The position numbers were made by a program, and so were the translations under genes. Positions 45,003 to 54,652 of a DNA stretch of 64,000 nt are shown one piece after another; position 1 is the stretch's first letter; each line of letters begins with the position of its first letter. Below the pieces are notes generated by a model. The model saw only the letters and a program-made list of their open reading frames with translations. It was not told the origin of the DNA and made no database searches. The stretch comes from Gigaspora margarita (taxonomy: Eukaryota; Glomeromycota; Glomeromycetes; Diversisporales; Gigasporaceae), in contig WTPW01000156.1 of the NCBI GenBank assembly GCA_009809945.1, positions 526,088 through 590,087 of the forward strand. The letters are read 5' to 3'.

Positions 45003-45776
45003 CAATGGGTATGGCGCTTTAGAGAAGTTGTCAAGGTGTCACCCTAAGTAGCAGGTTGATAGTTCAAATTCTACTGTTGACTCTTTGGACAATAGGTCTG
45101 TGTTCAGTAACTATGTGGCTCATATTGGTTGGGTTGTAAAACCTGCTACTTTGGTTCCACTATTTTAAATGGGAGCATTAGGGCATAATGGTATTAATGT
45201 TATACCACAAATTTAAGGAACTGGCAAATATAAAAACCCATTTAGCAAGTCCTGAATTAGAAGGTAATAGTGATGATCTATAATGGCACTACCAAAAGAG
45301 GTGGGTGGCCAGGATTGAAATAAACCTAATAAGGGCAAGGGAGGTACTTAGCAGTTCAAATAATACTAGACTGCAAGTGTCAGTATAATGCAGATGCATC
45401 AGTTACTAAAAATATATAGATAACTACAAAATAGGACATGGCTGTTCAATAGTAAACTTTCAGTTTAAAGACTGGTGCAGCAGATTGCACTTGATTTTCT
45501 AGAGGAAATGGAATGAGGTTAGACTTAGAAATTTAAATATTAGTGCTATACATTACGGAAATGAGAGGGTTTAAATAGGCAACTCCTGTAATTGGGTTGT
45601 AGGTATGGTAGCTAGTGTAGAACCTTCAGGCAGACTACTTAAATTAGGCACCAAATGTGCATGCGTGGCTAGTTGTATTCTTATTCATGACTAATATATT
45701 AAGTATTAAAATTAATTCTAATAAAGTATCAGCAAGACTGCCAAAGTTTAAAAAATATATATATATATATATATAT
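45003..45776 (+). mobile_element. tRNA-headed SINE, second copy
   Basis: The head has TGTCACCCTAAGTAGCAGG and B box AGTTCAAATTC at 45061-45071, aligning along its length with 28661-29635 but with deletions. The tail is an (AT)n run (45755-45776). AATTTGTA before (44995-45002) and after (45777-45784) is a likely 8-bp part of the target duplication. More decayed than the first copy. Confidence 0.68.
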
Positions 45777-46023
45777 AATTTGTATATCTATTTAGCTAAA
45801 ATTATACAAACTTTATACAAACTTATATCTAAGTTATATAAGTGTTTTTTAGGGTCCTCTTGTACTGCATACACATTATTATCATATTAAGTTGCATAAT
45901 CTGGGCTATTTTATATAATAATTCACATAATATTAGGTCATCAGAAGCTAATAGATGTCTAAAGCAATAATATATATACAGTTAATACTGTCTTGTCTAA
46001 ATACATAATTTTTAAAAAAATTA

Positions 46024-46209
46024 TTAGAATATGTATTTAGATAGTTGATTTTTTGGTTTTGATGGATTGATACTATAGCTATTACATCTGAACCCTTTAA
46101 CATAACATATATTATCCCATATTGCCTTCCAGCTGACCATGCTATCCTCTTTCTCTATTTTATTTAAATGCATAAATTTGATTTTTTTGCTTTTTCCAAT
46201 AGTATGCAT
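46024..46209 (-). other. Unrecognised 61-residue open frame
   Basis: Lysine- and isoleucine-rich, with D-S-M-V-S-W-K-A-I-W-D-N in the middle. The two tryptophans are more than expected by chance in AT-rich DNA. No family recognised, no clear promoter; probably a fragment or chance. Confidence 0.15.
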
Positions 46210-46426
46210 TTAGACAGTATCAACTATAACATACTGTTGAAATTTTTAAACACATGTAACATATCAATCTATTGATTCGATTGAGCATAATGGCATTTTT
46301 TTTTATAATATGCAAAAATATATTGTAGTACCTAATCTAAAGTTTGATTGGATATCTTTAGCATGAAATGGAGTAGAAGTAAAAACATCCTTGCTACTCT
46401 TTGGACAATTAGTGTACTACAGTTTT

Positions 46427-46560
46427 CCTCCTCTATAATTACCTTCTATATAATCACAATACTTATACAATCTTACAAATCATTAACCCTGGTTGTTTGT
46501 ATAATAAAAATACCTTTATATAGTCACAATTAATATATAATCACGATCACATCATATACT
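46427..46560. repeat. Fragment of pogo-type MITE (CAGTCTTCC family)
   Basis: TACAGTTTTCCTCCTCTATA and following TATAATCACAA phrases match the left end of 7359-8541. No right end is found within 200 bp. Confidence 0.55.
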
Positions 46561-46670
46561 ATAAATAAAATATAAATACATATATATTATTCTTCTATAT
46601 GATCATGTTTAAAACAGATAATATATAAAGAATGTATGGACATATGGTAAGTGACTATGAACGAATATTC

Positions 46671-46958
46671 TTATAACAAATCATAAAGTTTAAATTCAAG
46701 ATGGTAAGTGTTAACCTTCAAAAAAATTTTCACAATATCTGATTCGCTATAAAGAAGGCTTGAGCATAACCTGGGTTGCTCCAGAATATGTTGCTCCACC
46801 AATAACTTTAATAGTATTAGCTTAAATTTTGAGTTACACTGAAGATAGGTGGTTTTTAGCATATTTAGACATTCATTATAATGAATTTTACGAGTCATGA
46901 AGCCATATCCTTGTGAATCAATAAAGTGTTGAAGAAGAAAATATGCAACACAAGACAA
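46671..46958 (-). other. Unrecognised 95-residue open frame
   Basis: One of the longer open frames in the window. It has mixed composition (five cysteines, Y-S-E-S-D-I-V-K-I-F near the end) and no motif I can name. Without neighbours in the same frame or splice signals I cannot call a gene; a host-gene fragment is possible. Confidence 0.2.
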
Positions 46959-47064
46959 TAAAGATCGATTCGAATATAATGAATAAAAAAATGAAGCATA
47001 AACAATAAATAATTATTTTTATAAATATCAATGAAAAAGATCAATGCAAATATCAATGTAATTA

Positions 47065-47310
47065 TTAATAATTATTGTCACAGATGATCATGAAATCAGA
47101 TGATAGTGAAATTTAGATCTAGTTTATGTTCGATTTTTAAAATTTTTTAGGGCCTTTTTTTTCTGCTTTTTTTTTATGGTTGAGTTAGGATTTAGGGTTA
47201 GAGTTATTAATAAGAGAATATAGGTGGATTTTAGTAAGACTTATATTTTCAAATTGAGACCCCCAAATTTCACCATCATCCAATTTCATGATCATCCGCG
47301 ACAATTATTA
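47065..47310. mobile_element. Hairpin MITE, about 245 bp, telomere-like loop
   Basis: GATGATCATGAAATCAGATG at the left is complementary to CATCCAATTTCATGATCATC at the right, extending to AATTATTGTC / GACAATTATT at the tips. The loop (47178-47205) reads GAGTTAGGATTTAGGGTTAG. Confidence 0.72.
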
Positions 47311-48163
47311 TCAGTGGTTTATTACATTGCTATCTCCATCACAATTGACCTGGGTCATTTCACGATCAGTAAAAATCGAGAAATAACATGTGCTAATTCA
47401 AAATCGATGTAATTCAGAATGGCATGGAACATTCTCATCTGATTTTGTTTCATCATATGATATTACAGCTATTTCAAAGCAACATGAATATCAAATCTGG
47501 TATGCTCATATAAGTACAACTAGGCAATGCATAGCATTGTGTGTCCGGAGCATAAAAGATCAATCAGATTGATCGTGATTTGCAGCCAATTATAAACCCA
47601 GAAACGAACAGACAGAATTCACATGACCTTGTGTACCTAATACAGACATAAAAACAGAGTGTCCCCCGCTTCGCTCCGGACAAATAACAGTATGTTACAG
47701 TAGCACACCCATTAACATGTGAAATCATACGTCCAATCAAAGCAAGATTTTGCTGACATGGCAGTTTACAAATTGTAAAGATAGCAATATTAATAAATAT
47801 TGATTGGTTAAATGTTTGACTTATATAAGTAATCTATTATATCTATGTTATAAATTTGGAATAGCTTAAAGCCTCCAATCAAATTTTCTTGTAGCCCTGA
47901 AATGAAAATTTTTTCATTACTTTTACCAGGAACGTAGTTGATTTACATCGATATAGATATTAAAAGATTTAAATGTGTAGTTTATATACAGTACTCTGCT
48001 ATAAATAGAAGATCGATTTAAAGCAAATTTTGATAACAATAAATAGAATTTAATGATAAGAAGAAATAGCTTTGATAATAAGGAGAGGTGGGCTTTAATA
48101 ATAAGAAAAGATTGGTTTGTTATAAAATTATAAAGAGTTTATTAGTTTGAAGATTTAGTTAAG
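47311..48163. other. CpG-bearing spacer, no gene supported
   Basis: TGTGTCCGGAGC (47538) and GCTCCGGACAAA (47673) are inverted and may mark a small hairpin. Nothing else recognised. Confidence 0.35.
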
Positions 48164-48395
48164 TATACATTATTGGGCAAAAATTTTTGAATAACGTTCA
48201 ACCAGACAAATGAACACGTGCTGCGAAGCAGCACGTGTCAGCCAATCATTTGCCCGGGTGAGTTTTTTTACCATTATTCAAAACTTTGCCGAATAATGGT
48301 GGTATCCGACAATTTATGATCATGATTGGTAGAGAGTTGTCAGAAAAAAATAACGGAAAGAAATACACTCACGATCATAAGAGTTTGTCAGAGAT
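48164..48395 (-). mobile_element. CACGTG hairpin MITE, copy B
   Basis: Inverted copy of 30950-31215. The loop is a perfect palindrome-like CACGTGCTGCGAAGCAGCAC followed by GTG, flanked by ATTTGCCCGG/CAAATG pairing arms. It ends in the shared GTATAC (48165-48170 region). Confidence 0.68.
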
Positions 48396-48493
48396 TATAT
48401 AATATTATGTAAAAACAAATAAAAATTTAGGCTTTTAATATGGGCCTGATTTCAAAAATGCGTTTAAATGATCAATAAAAACAAAATAAAGTA

Positions 48494-48640
48494 CAGTATT
48501 TTTTTTTTATTCCTATATAATCACATAATTTAAATTATATTATTAAGTGTGATTATATAGGGTTAACACTTTATAATCGCACTCTTTTATAATCACACAT
48601 ATGTGTAAAACAAACTGCGTGATTATAGAGGAGAAGACTG
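48494..48640. mobile_element. Pogo-type MITE, 147 bp
   Basis: It starts CAGTATTTTTTTTTTATTCC and ends (complement) CAGTCTTCTCCTCTATAATC, with TA at 48492-48493 and 48641-48642. A short internally deleted form of 7359-8541. Confidence 0.8.
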
Positions 48641-48845
48641 TAGTTTGTGGGCAATGAAGTTGCTCAAAATAGAATAAAATGCTAGGGTTTGGAACTAATG
48701 TATGTTTTACTAGTTAAAACTGGCTTGATTGGTTAGCATATGAAAAATAAATAAATTTCTTTGATCAATTTTAAGAAGTCTATGTATACATATACTATAT
48801 ATTAAAAACCTAAATAGATATTTAAAATTTTTAATATCTTATTTA

Positions 48846-49080
48846 GGTTTTTTGAAATTATAATTTCGTTTAACGTTCCCTTACAAAACTTAATTGTGGT
48901 GGGAGAGGGGGGATCAAATTAAACAAACATGTTAAAAAAATTGCATAATTAATCGCATTATTATTGGTTGACTTATAAACACGTGACTTATTGGAATCCT
49001 GAGACGCAACGAACGTACTGATTGGCTTGTTTAATATTAGGGGGGGAGAACGTTAAACGAAATTGTAATTTCGAACAACC
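48846..49080. mobile_element. PIF/Harbinger-type MITE, 235 bp
   Basis: The ends GGTTTTTTGAAATTATAATT and (complement) GGTTGTTCGAAATTACAATT are inverted, then TTTAACGTTC / GAACGTTAAA. TTA flanks at 48843-48845 and 49081-49083. It aligns along its length with 36157-36397. Confidence 0.88.
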
Positions 49081-49083
49081 TTA

Positions 49084-49900
49084 GATATCTGAGTATTCGC
49101 GCAGTTGTTAAAGTATAAATAATATGTTTATAGAAAGTTTTGCATATTTTACATAATTTGTGGTGTAGCGCATAATATGCAGCATATTTTAAGCTAAAAA
49201 CTTGCATAATTTGCATAATTTACAGCTAGCAGCATGCATAATTTGGCCATCCTCGCATCATAATCCTGGAGACCCTTCTAAAGCGGGACAAATCATGTGA
49301 TCAATCACAAATCAAATTATAGAATTTTTATGATGTCGGAGAAACAAGAAATAAACCAAAAAACCTGAATATACAAAAAACGGCAGTCTAAACCCACCTC
49401 GGGTGGGTTAGTTAAAAATGTCGGGAAGGCAATTTTGCTTATATATAACTACCTAAAGCTCACCTAACCCTGATATAGGATGACCCTAACCCTAATGTTA
49501 ATCGAGATAATTATTAAGAAATATGAGTTGCCCCCGCTTTGGACGATATCCATTTTTATACAGTATATATTTATTGTACTAGCGCTAGATTCAGATTCTA
49601 GATTTTAGATTCCGGGTGCAATGTAACAATCACTCGTACTAAATACAATAAAATTGCCTTCGTAACTTTTTATTTTTGTATCTGTTTTTATATTTTGAAT
49701 AAATGTGTTTGTCAGAGCTTTTTACCGGGTAGATGAATTGATAATTGGTGATCGTCCAAGGCCATGATGAGCGTTCGTGGCGAAAGAATTTGGTTATCGT
49801 TAATAATTATCATTTTTTTTAGATTCCGTATCAAAAATAAATCGTGATTAATGCTTTGATGGATGTTGTTCCATACACCTTCTATAAACAGCATAATCCA
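49084..49900. other. CpG-bearing stretch with repeats, upstream of a possible gene start
   Basis: 49140-49260 repeats GCATAATTTGCATAATTT, similar to the ATTATGCGATGC element at 52536. 49394-49412 is a perfect hairpin AACCCACCTCGGGTGGGTT. 49468-49498 has CCTAACCCTGATATAGGATG then ACCCTAACCCTAA, a telomere-like tract. No coding frame supported before 49922. Confidence 0.4.
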
Positions 49901-49921
49901 ACATCAACACCCATAAACACC

Positions 49922-49960
49922 ATGGCTCTTCGTTTACTTAAAGGTTATCTGATTGATCAG
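49922..49960 (+). CDS. Possible first coding exon of an unidentified gene
   Basis: The ATG is in a good fungal context (AAACACCATGG). It opens 13 codons, M-A-L-R-L-L-K-G-Y-L-I-D-Q, and meets CAG|GTATAAAT, a consensus splice donor (GT at 49961) like the metallothionein donor GTATAA. The upstream 200 bp have CpG and mixed composition. The following exon is not found; the next kilobase contains a hAT insertion with an N gap, so a later exon may be missing, distant or lost. I do not recognise the product. It could be chance. Confidence 0.27.
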
Positions 49961-50049
49961 GTATAAATATCGTGACAATATTATTTATGGCTTGATTTGG
50001 CGGAAACACTAAATTAATATCTGTCTGCCTATTTTAAAACGATCTGACT

Positions 50050-50789
50050 CAGGGATGGTAAATGACCTGGTCATTTGCCAATTTTTCAAATGACTTCAAA
50101 ATGACCTCAAAATGACCAGTCATTTGAGGTCATTCAAATTTTGGTCATTTGGAGATGACTCGTGACCAAATGACTATGGTCATTTCCAAATGACCGGGTC
50201 ATTTAGTCATTAGGTCATTTTGCATAGAGTTGACATCCTACCGATTACGGAAAACTTGTATAATGCATGTTTTAAATAATGTATATGTTCGCATCATTTC
50301 TCAATTCATGTCGATTTGTAAATTCGAAAATGATTTATATCATTTTGTAATCGGTAAATTATTATTCACGAATTTTTTTTTTTTTTAAAAAAAAGTAAAT
50401 ACATTATTTTTTCTACTGTTTTTTTTTTTTTAATNNNNNNNNNNNNNNNNNNNNNNTTTAATCACTTCATAACTGACCTTATTATGATTCGATTGGAATG
50501 TCGCTTTACAACAAGTATGGAAATGACCTGGTTATTTAGCCATCATCAAATGATGACCGGTCATTTAGTGTCATCAGTTATTTATCATGTGTAATAATTT
50601 TTATTGGATAGTATCTAGCGACGTTTCATTTTACGGAGAACAATAATCAATTTGATTGGCTAAAGTATTGGATAATCAATTAACCAGAGTTAAATGACCT
50701 TCTTAAGTCATTTGAGCCGTGAAATGACCAATGACTGGTCATTTGTCATTTGAGTCATTTGGGTCATTTAAAGTCATTTACCATCCCTG
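50050..50789. mobile_element. hAT-type element, 740 bp, exact 8-bp duplication
   Basis: Terminal inverted repeat CAGGGATGGTAAATGAC; exact duplication ATCTGACT at 50042-50049 and 50790-50797. More than twenty copies of the AAATGAC/GTCATTT motif crowd both ends, as subterminal transposase-binding sites do in hAT elements. A 22-N gap (50435-50456) in a homopolymer run interrupts the middle. No transposase coding. One end of the same family is at 1178-1272. Confidence 0.9.
50435..50456. other. Assembly gap, 22 Ns
   Basis: Lies in T/A homopolymers inside the hAT element. The true length is unknown, so the element's 740-bp size is nominal. Confidence 0.98.
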
Positions 50790-50799
50790 ATCTGACTAG

Positions 50800-51100
50800 C
50801 TATTATATTCATATTACGGTTTATTATAAGGCATAATTATCATTGCTAACTAATTTCTAACTAATATGGTTAAATACTAAATTTTTTTATTTTAATGGAA
50901 GTCAATGAATTAGTTATTGATTTATCTTAATAGAAAGACAAAAAATGAGAATCTTTTAGCTTTTTTAATAAATGCCCGATTTCCCTATTCATGCCGACTT
51001 AGTCTACAGGTTATTCCTCATTTCTTCTTATTCATTCGATAAATTACTAATTAAAGAATTTGGAGTAAGGTGTTATTTATTTCTCCATATTCAAATTTTT
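50800..51100. other. Spacer, nothing recognised
   Basis: ACTAATTTCTAACTAATATGG is a loose internal repeat. No exon continuing 49922-49960 could be supported. Confidence 0.35.
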
Positions 51101-51111
51101 TTAATGGAATA

Positions 51112-51199
51112 GTTTACCTCGCACGAGGTATGATGTCATCTCGCGCAAGTACACGAACTCGCAGGCGCGATGGCTTTATCATCTCGCGCGAGGTAAATT
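51112..51199. mobile_element. GC-rich mini hairpin element, about 88 bp
   Basis: TTTACCTCGCACGAGG at the left faces CTCGCGCGAGGTAAAT at the right, with inner inverted GATGTCATCTCGCGC / GGCTTTATCATCTCGCGC phrases. Several CpGs in 88 bp contrast with the AT-rich setting. Confidence 0.6.
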
Positions 51200-51514
51200 T
51201 CTACTTAAGATCACCCTTAATTTGTGAGTATAATAGTCATCTTATTTATTAATCTAAGTAATAGAGGATTTCAAAATTAGCTCATTTCGAAAATAAGCGG
51301 CATTTTTAAATGCAATTTACTACCTTGGATAAACTGGAAAAATAAAATAAAATACTTTGATTTAATTTTAAAACCCTCTAATTGAACCAATTTATTTTTG
51401 TTTTCATTCCTATATTTTACAGAACAAGTACCTGCAGAATGCAAATTTTTACATAAAAAATTAATACCACTATTAATTCTCATCTAATTCATATACAAAA
51501 GCATTCGAGATGAT

Positions 51515-51955
51515 GTATACTGTCGCAGTGCTATGCGGTACCCATGTGATTAATGATCGGGTACGCACGTGGTGATAGAATGTTATTAGGGTAATCATTA
51601 TTCATTAGAAATTAGTATAATGATTGCATAATCGATGAGTATAGTATGATGCATAAAGAAATATGTAGTGATATAAGAGTCAAAGTCGTACGACCGATTT
51701 ATGATGTAAATAGTGAGATTCAAAGAATGTATATAAGCGAAGCGAAAATAATAAAGATCAGTTAGCTTCTCTTCTGGTAATATAACTTTGTGTTTACGAT
51801 AATATATCTCTTAGTGAATAAACTTATCTGTGTGTATCTTATCGGTGGTAGTACCTGAACGATACATCAGTCATCGTACTGAAGTTTAGTAGCAAAACCC
51901 CTCGAATACAAGGTAGTCTGAGTGACTATGACATATACTACCTGGCAATATGGGT
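51515..51955 (+). mobile_element. Possible solo LTR
   Basis: A promoter-like core TATATAAGCG at about 51740 is followed by AATAATAAAG and pyrimidine-rich text, then a further 200 bp of mixed composition, as in U3-R-U5 of an LTR. The block starts near TGATGTATAC and may end near ATGACA (51931). No target duplication, primer site or second copy was found, so an ordinary promoter is an alternative. Confidence 0.3.
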
Positions 51956-51959
51956 ATTA

Positions 51960-52485
51960 TATTCTGCAGAATATGGCAACTTCTTATTTAGCCAATGGTT
52001 CACTTTTTATTTAAAGCGTTCTTAAGCATCTTAATCGTTAATTCTAATTAGTGAAAATATTTTAATCGCTCAAACGAGCTTGTTATTAAGATATATAAGA
52101 TATGGAACATATTGTTTATGTTTATTACATCAAAAAGAAATTTTAATAGTTAAAAATATTCTATTCAACAATCTTTTATATGAACCCATCGGGTTTTTTA
52201 TTAAAATGGATGGAGTTTTGTTCAAGCATTTGTACTTTTGATTATGGATCGTCATCATCAACGTAATATATTTCTATTATTGCATTCCTTTTTATGTACA
52301 TATTTGTAATATTTTCAATAAACACATATTGTAAAATCGATAAAAACAATTTAAGCATCGATTGAGATCTTTATTTAATCAATCATACGTAGTGATTAAA
52401 GTATCAATAAATCATGGAAAAATGATACTTGAACAAATTTTCAATCATATCAATTATAGTTCATTTTGCGAAAGCGACAAGGGTG
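51960..52485. other. Spacer, no gene supported
   Basis: Mostly AT-rich, with no recognised termini or frames. Confidence 0.35.
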
Positions 52486-52535
52486 AATCTATTTGTCGCC
52501 AGCGGTGACAGTCACCGGATTGTGATCGACCAATT

Positions 52536-53258
52536 TAGGGTGTCCAGGATTATGCGATGCGATGAGGTAAATTATGCTATTTGACCGAGGTCAATTATGC
52601 GATGAATGCGAAATAAATTTAAGATTATGCGAAATATTTAAATAGATTATGCGATCTTTGTAGTGTTATGCAGCATATACCATCCTCGGAATTATTCGGA
52701 TATTGATCAAAAAATTGTCTCGACCTTGCCCGTATTTTCAGTTCGTCCATTTTCTACTCCGGAACTTTTCGGAATTGTTTCTCGCATTAGCTATCTATAG
52801 GACTAGCAATACCAGTCTAAAAAATTTCGCTAATAAAAAAAACATTTCGCCTAAAAAATTTNGCTAATAAAAAACATTTCGCTATTAGGTTAGAGTTAGG
52901 GTATTGCTAGTAGGTAGGGTTAGAAGGTTATTTTATACCACAAGAAAANTTATTTATTAGTATGCAGAAGTCATTTTCATAGGCGAAATTTCGTTTTATG
53001 GGNGATTTTTTCATTTATTTTTGTTTCTTGAACTTGTTTCACATTACACCTGATCTCGAAATCTGATTGGCTAGCGAAATTTTTTAGCTGGTATATTAAA
53101 TACTGTTTAGCTATCTTATCTCAAAAATCATATCTATCAATCATATTTTAGCCACGTGCCCTGAATGCTTTTTTTGCTTAATTATGCGAAGCATATGCGA
53201 TGCGAAAAAATGGTCAATTATGCGCATAGCATAGCATCGCATAATTCTGGACACCCTA
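52536..53258. mobile_element. hAT-type element, 723 bp, exact 8-bp duplication
   Basis: The ends TAGGGTGTCCAGGATTATGC and (complement) TAGGGTGTCCAGAATTATGC are inverted. The duplication GACCAATT is at 52528-52535 and 53259-53266. Subterminal ATTATGCGATGC motifs repeat many times. It sits in the left arm of 52492-53523. The 49140-49260 repeats may be a related fragment. Confidence 0.9.
52811..53095. mobile_element. Innermost inverted-repeat element
   Basis: ATACCAGTCTAAAAAATTTC at the left faces GAAATTTTTTAGCTGGTAT at the right; TTTCGCTAATAAAAAACATT is doubled in the left half. Near the centre, 52886-52930 has GTTAGAGTTAGGGTATTGC and GGTAGGGTTAGAAGG. Ns at 52862, 52950 and 53003. Target duplication unresolved. 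Confidence 0.68.
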
Positions 53259-53534
53259 GACCAATTAGATCAAAGGATCACGTGTAACGTGAAAAATGCA
53301 AAATTTTGATTTTTTAAAAAATTACTTCTAACTTAAAATTTTGTCTATGAAACTACTTTTTTTTATGCAAAAATAAATTCCTTGCAAAATTTTACTATAT
53401 ACAACACTCTACCCGAACCTTAACTATGGCTCTAACACCGACCCTAACGATAGTAAGTTCGACGCTTTGTTTTTGATCTAATTGGTCGATCACAATCCGG
53501 TGACTGTCACCGCCGGCAACAAATACATTTTTTC

Positions 53535-53785
53535 AATATCTTAAATTTAATGTAAATTATTAATAATATAGGCTCTAAGAGGAAATTTTCATAGCCAAGC
53601 GCTAATTTAGTTTCTTACTAGCACTATTAACGAGGTTTTGACGAGTTTTTTGACTATGAAAAATTGCTAATTTTTTATACTCTATCGTTAATAGTGCTAG
53701 TAATAAACTAAATTAGTGCTTGCTATGAAAATTTCCTCTTAGAGGCCTAGATAATTAATAATTTACATTAAAATTTAAGATATTT
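53535..53785. mobile_element. Palindromic MITE, about 250 bp
   Basis: AATATCTTAAATTTAATGTA and CTCTAAGAGGAAATTTTCAT at the left are matched by inverted copies at the right. The arms are almost perfect for about 110 bp each, ending at a small loop near 53640-53670 with GACGAG text. Confidence 0.75.
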
Positions 53786-53830
53786 TGTTGCTTTTACACA
53801 AATGAACGATTTTAGCAAAGTATATCATAA

Positions 53831-53976
53831 TACTTGTGCACTATTTCAATTGCTAGGAAATCGCATCTAGGTTTATGCTTGAGGGCACCCTTAGTCTCCA
53901 GTTTCGGTTGATTTAGGGAGTTCTCAAATATCTATTTAGATGCGATTTCATAGTAATGCAAATGGTACACAAGCAT
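53831..53976. mobile_element. Hairpin MITE, about 146 bp
   Basis: The ends TACTTGTGCACTATTTCAAT and (complement) TGCTTGTGTACCATTTGCAT are inverted, followed by GAAATCGCATCTA on both arms. A diverged fragment with AATCGCATCTAGCTGGTGC is at 495-560. Confidence 0.68.
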
Positions 53977-53979
53977 AAC

Positions 53980-54647
53980 AATTGGATAAAATTCAATAAG
54001 TAGCTGCGCAACACAGTTGCGTGAAACCAGGAATAGGAAATTAGTACATTATGATGTAAATATTATATATCTAACTTCTGAATTACTTTGTCAATTACCA
54101 AATTACTTTAATGTCTTGTAGAGAAGAAGATATAGTTTCTAAACCTCTGCGAATATGTATTCGATCTTGTAACAGAAAATTGATCTACAAAATCAGCCAA
54201 TTACAATAAAAGTTCACTATGCTATGTTGCTATTGTTTTGCAATAGCGAGATACTTAATTTAGCTCCAATAGTAAACCCGGGTTCTAAAATATCATTCGT
54301 TGTAGGATTAATCAAGTGATATGAGATCACGAATCACTTGAATCTGAGTCAGGACATTACTTTAAGAGTCAGTTTATAAAACAATATAGGGAGGGTGTCA
54401 ATAAGGTAATAATTTTAAAGTTATGTAATGCGAGAACAATAATAATATATTTAAGGGGGCAATGACAATGCTGATACCTGATATCTGCAAAAAAAATAAT
54501 AAATTGAGTACCTATACAATAATCGTAAATGCACAATTTATATAGTTAGCAAACAATATAAACAATAATTGCAGTATTAATAGTAAAGCATTATAATAAT
54601 AAACCCATATCAGTACAATTCAAATTAGGTAACAAATTTGAAAAATC
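53980..54647. repeat. Spacer and truncated satellite unit left of the LTR element
   Basis: 54575-54652 (TATTAATAGTAAAGCATTAT, CATATCAGTACAATTCAAAT) matches 60850-60910 and 62525-62600 in the satellite on the other side of the retrotransposon. This shows the LTR element inserted into a satellite array. Upstream of 54300 nothing is recognised. Confidence 0.55.
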
Positions 54648-54652
54648 AGTGC

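Larger units (their letters stand above)
52492..53523. mobile_element. Outer MITE of a three-level nest (GGTGACAGTCACC ends)
   Basis: The ends TTTGTCGCCAGCGGTGACAG and (complement) TTTGTTGCCGGCGGTGACAG are inverted for about 50 bp through GTGATCGACCAATT. Each contains the palindrome GGTGACAGTCACC. TA flanks both sides (52490-52491, 53524-53525), suggesting a Tc1/mariner-type target. Without the nested hAT element it is about 301 bp. A telomere-like tract lies at 53402-53452. Confidence 0.78.

Noticed and set aside
49468..49498. True telomere end
   Set aside because: The CCCTAA units are few and degenerate and flanked by ordinary sequence on both sides; reported instead as loop tracts.
51277..51483. 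68-residue minus-strand open frame
   Set aside because: Length expected by chance in AT-rich DNA, with no motif or splice support.
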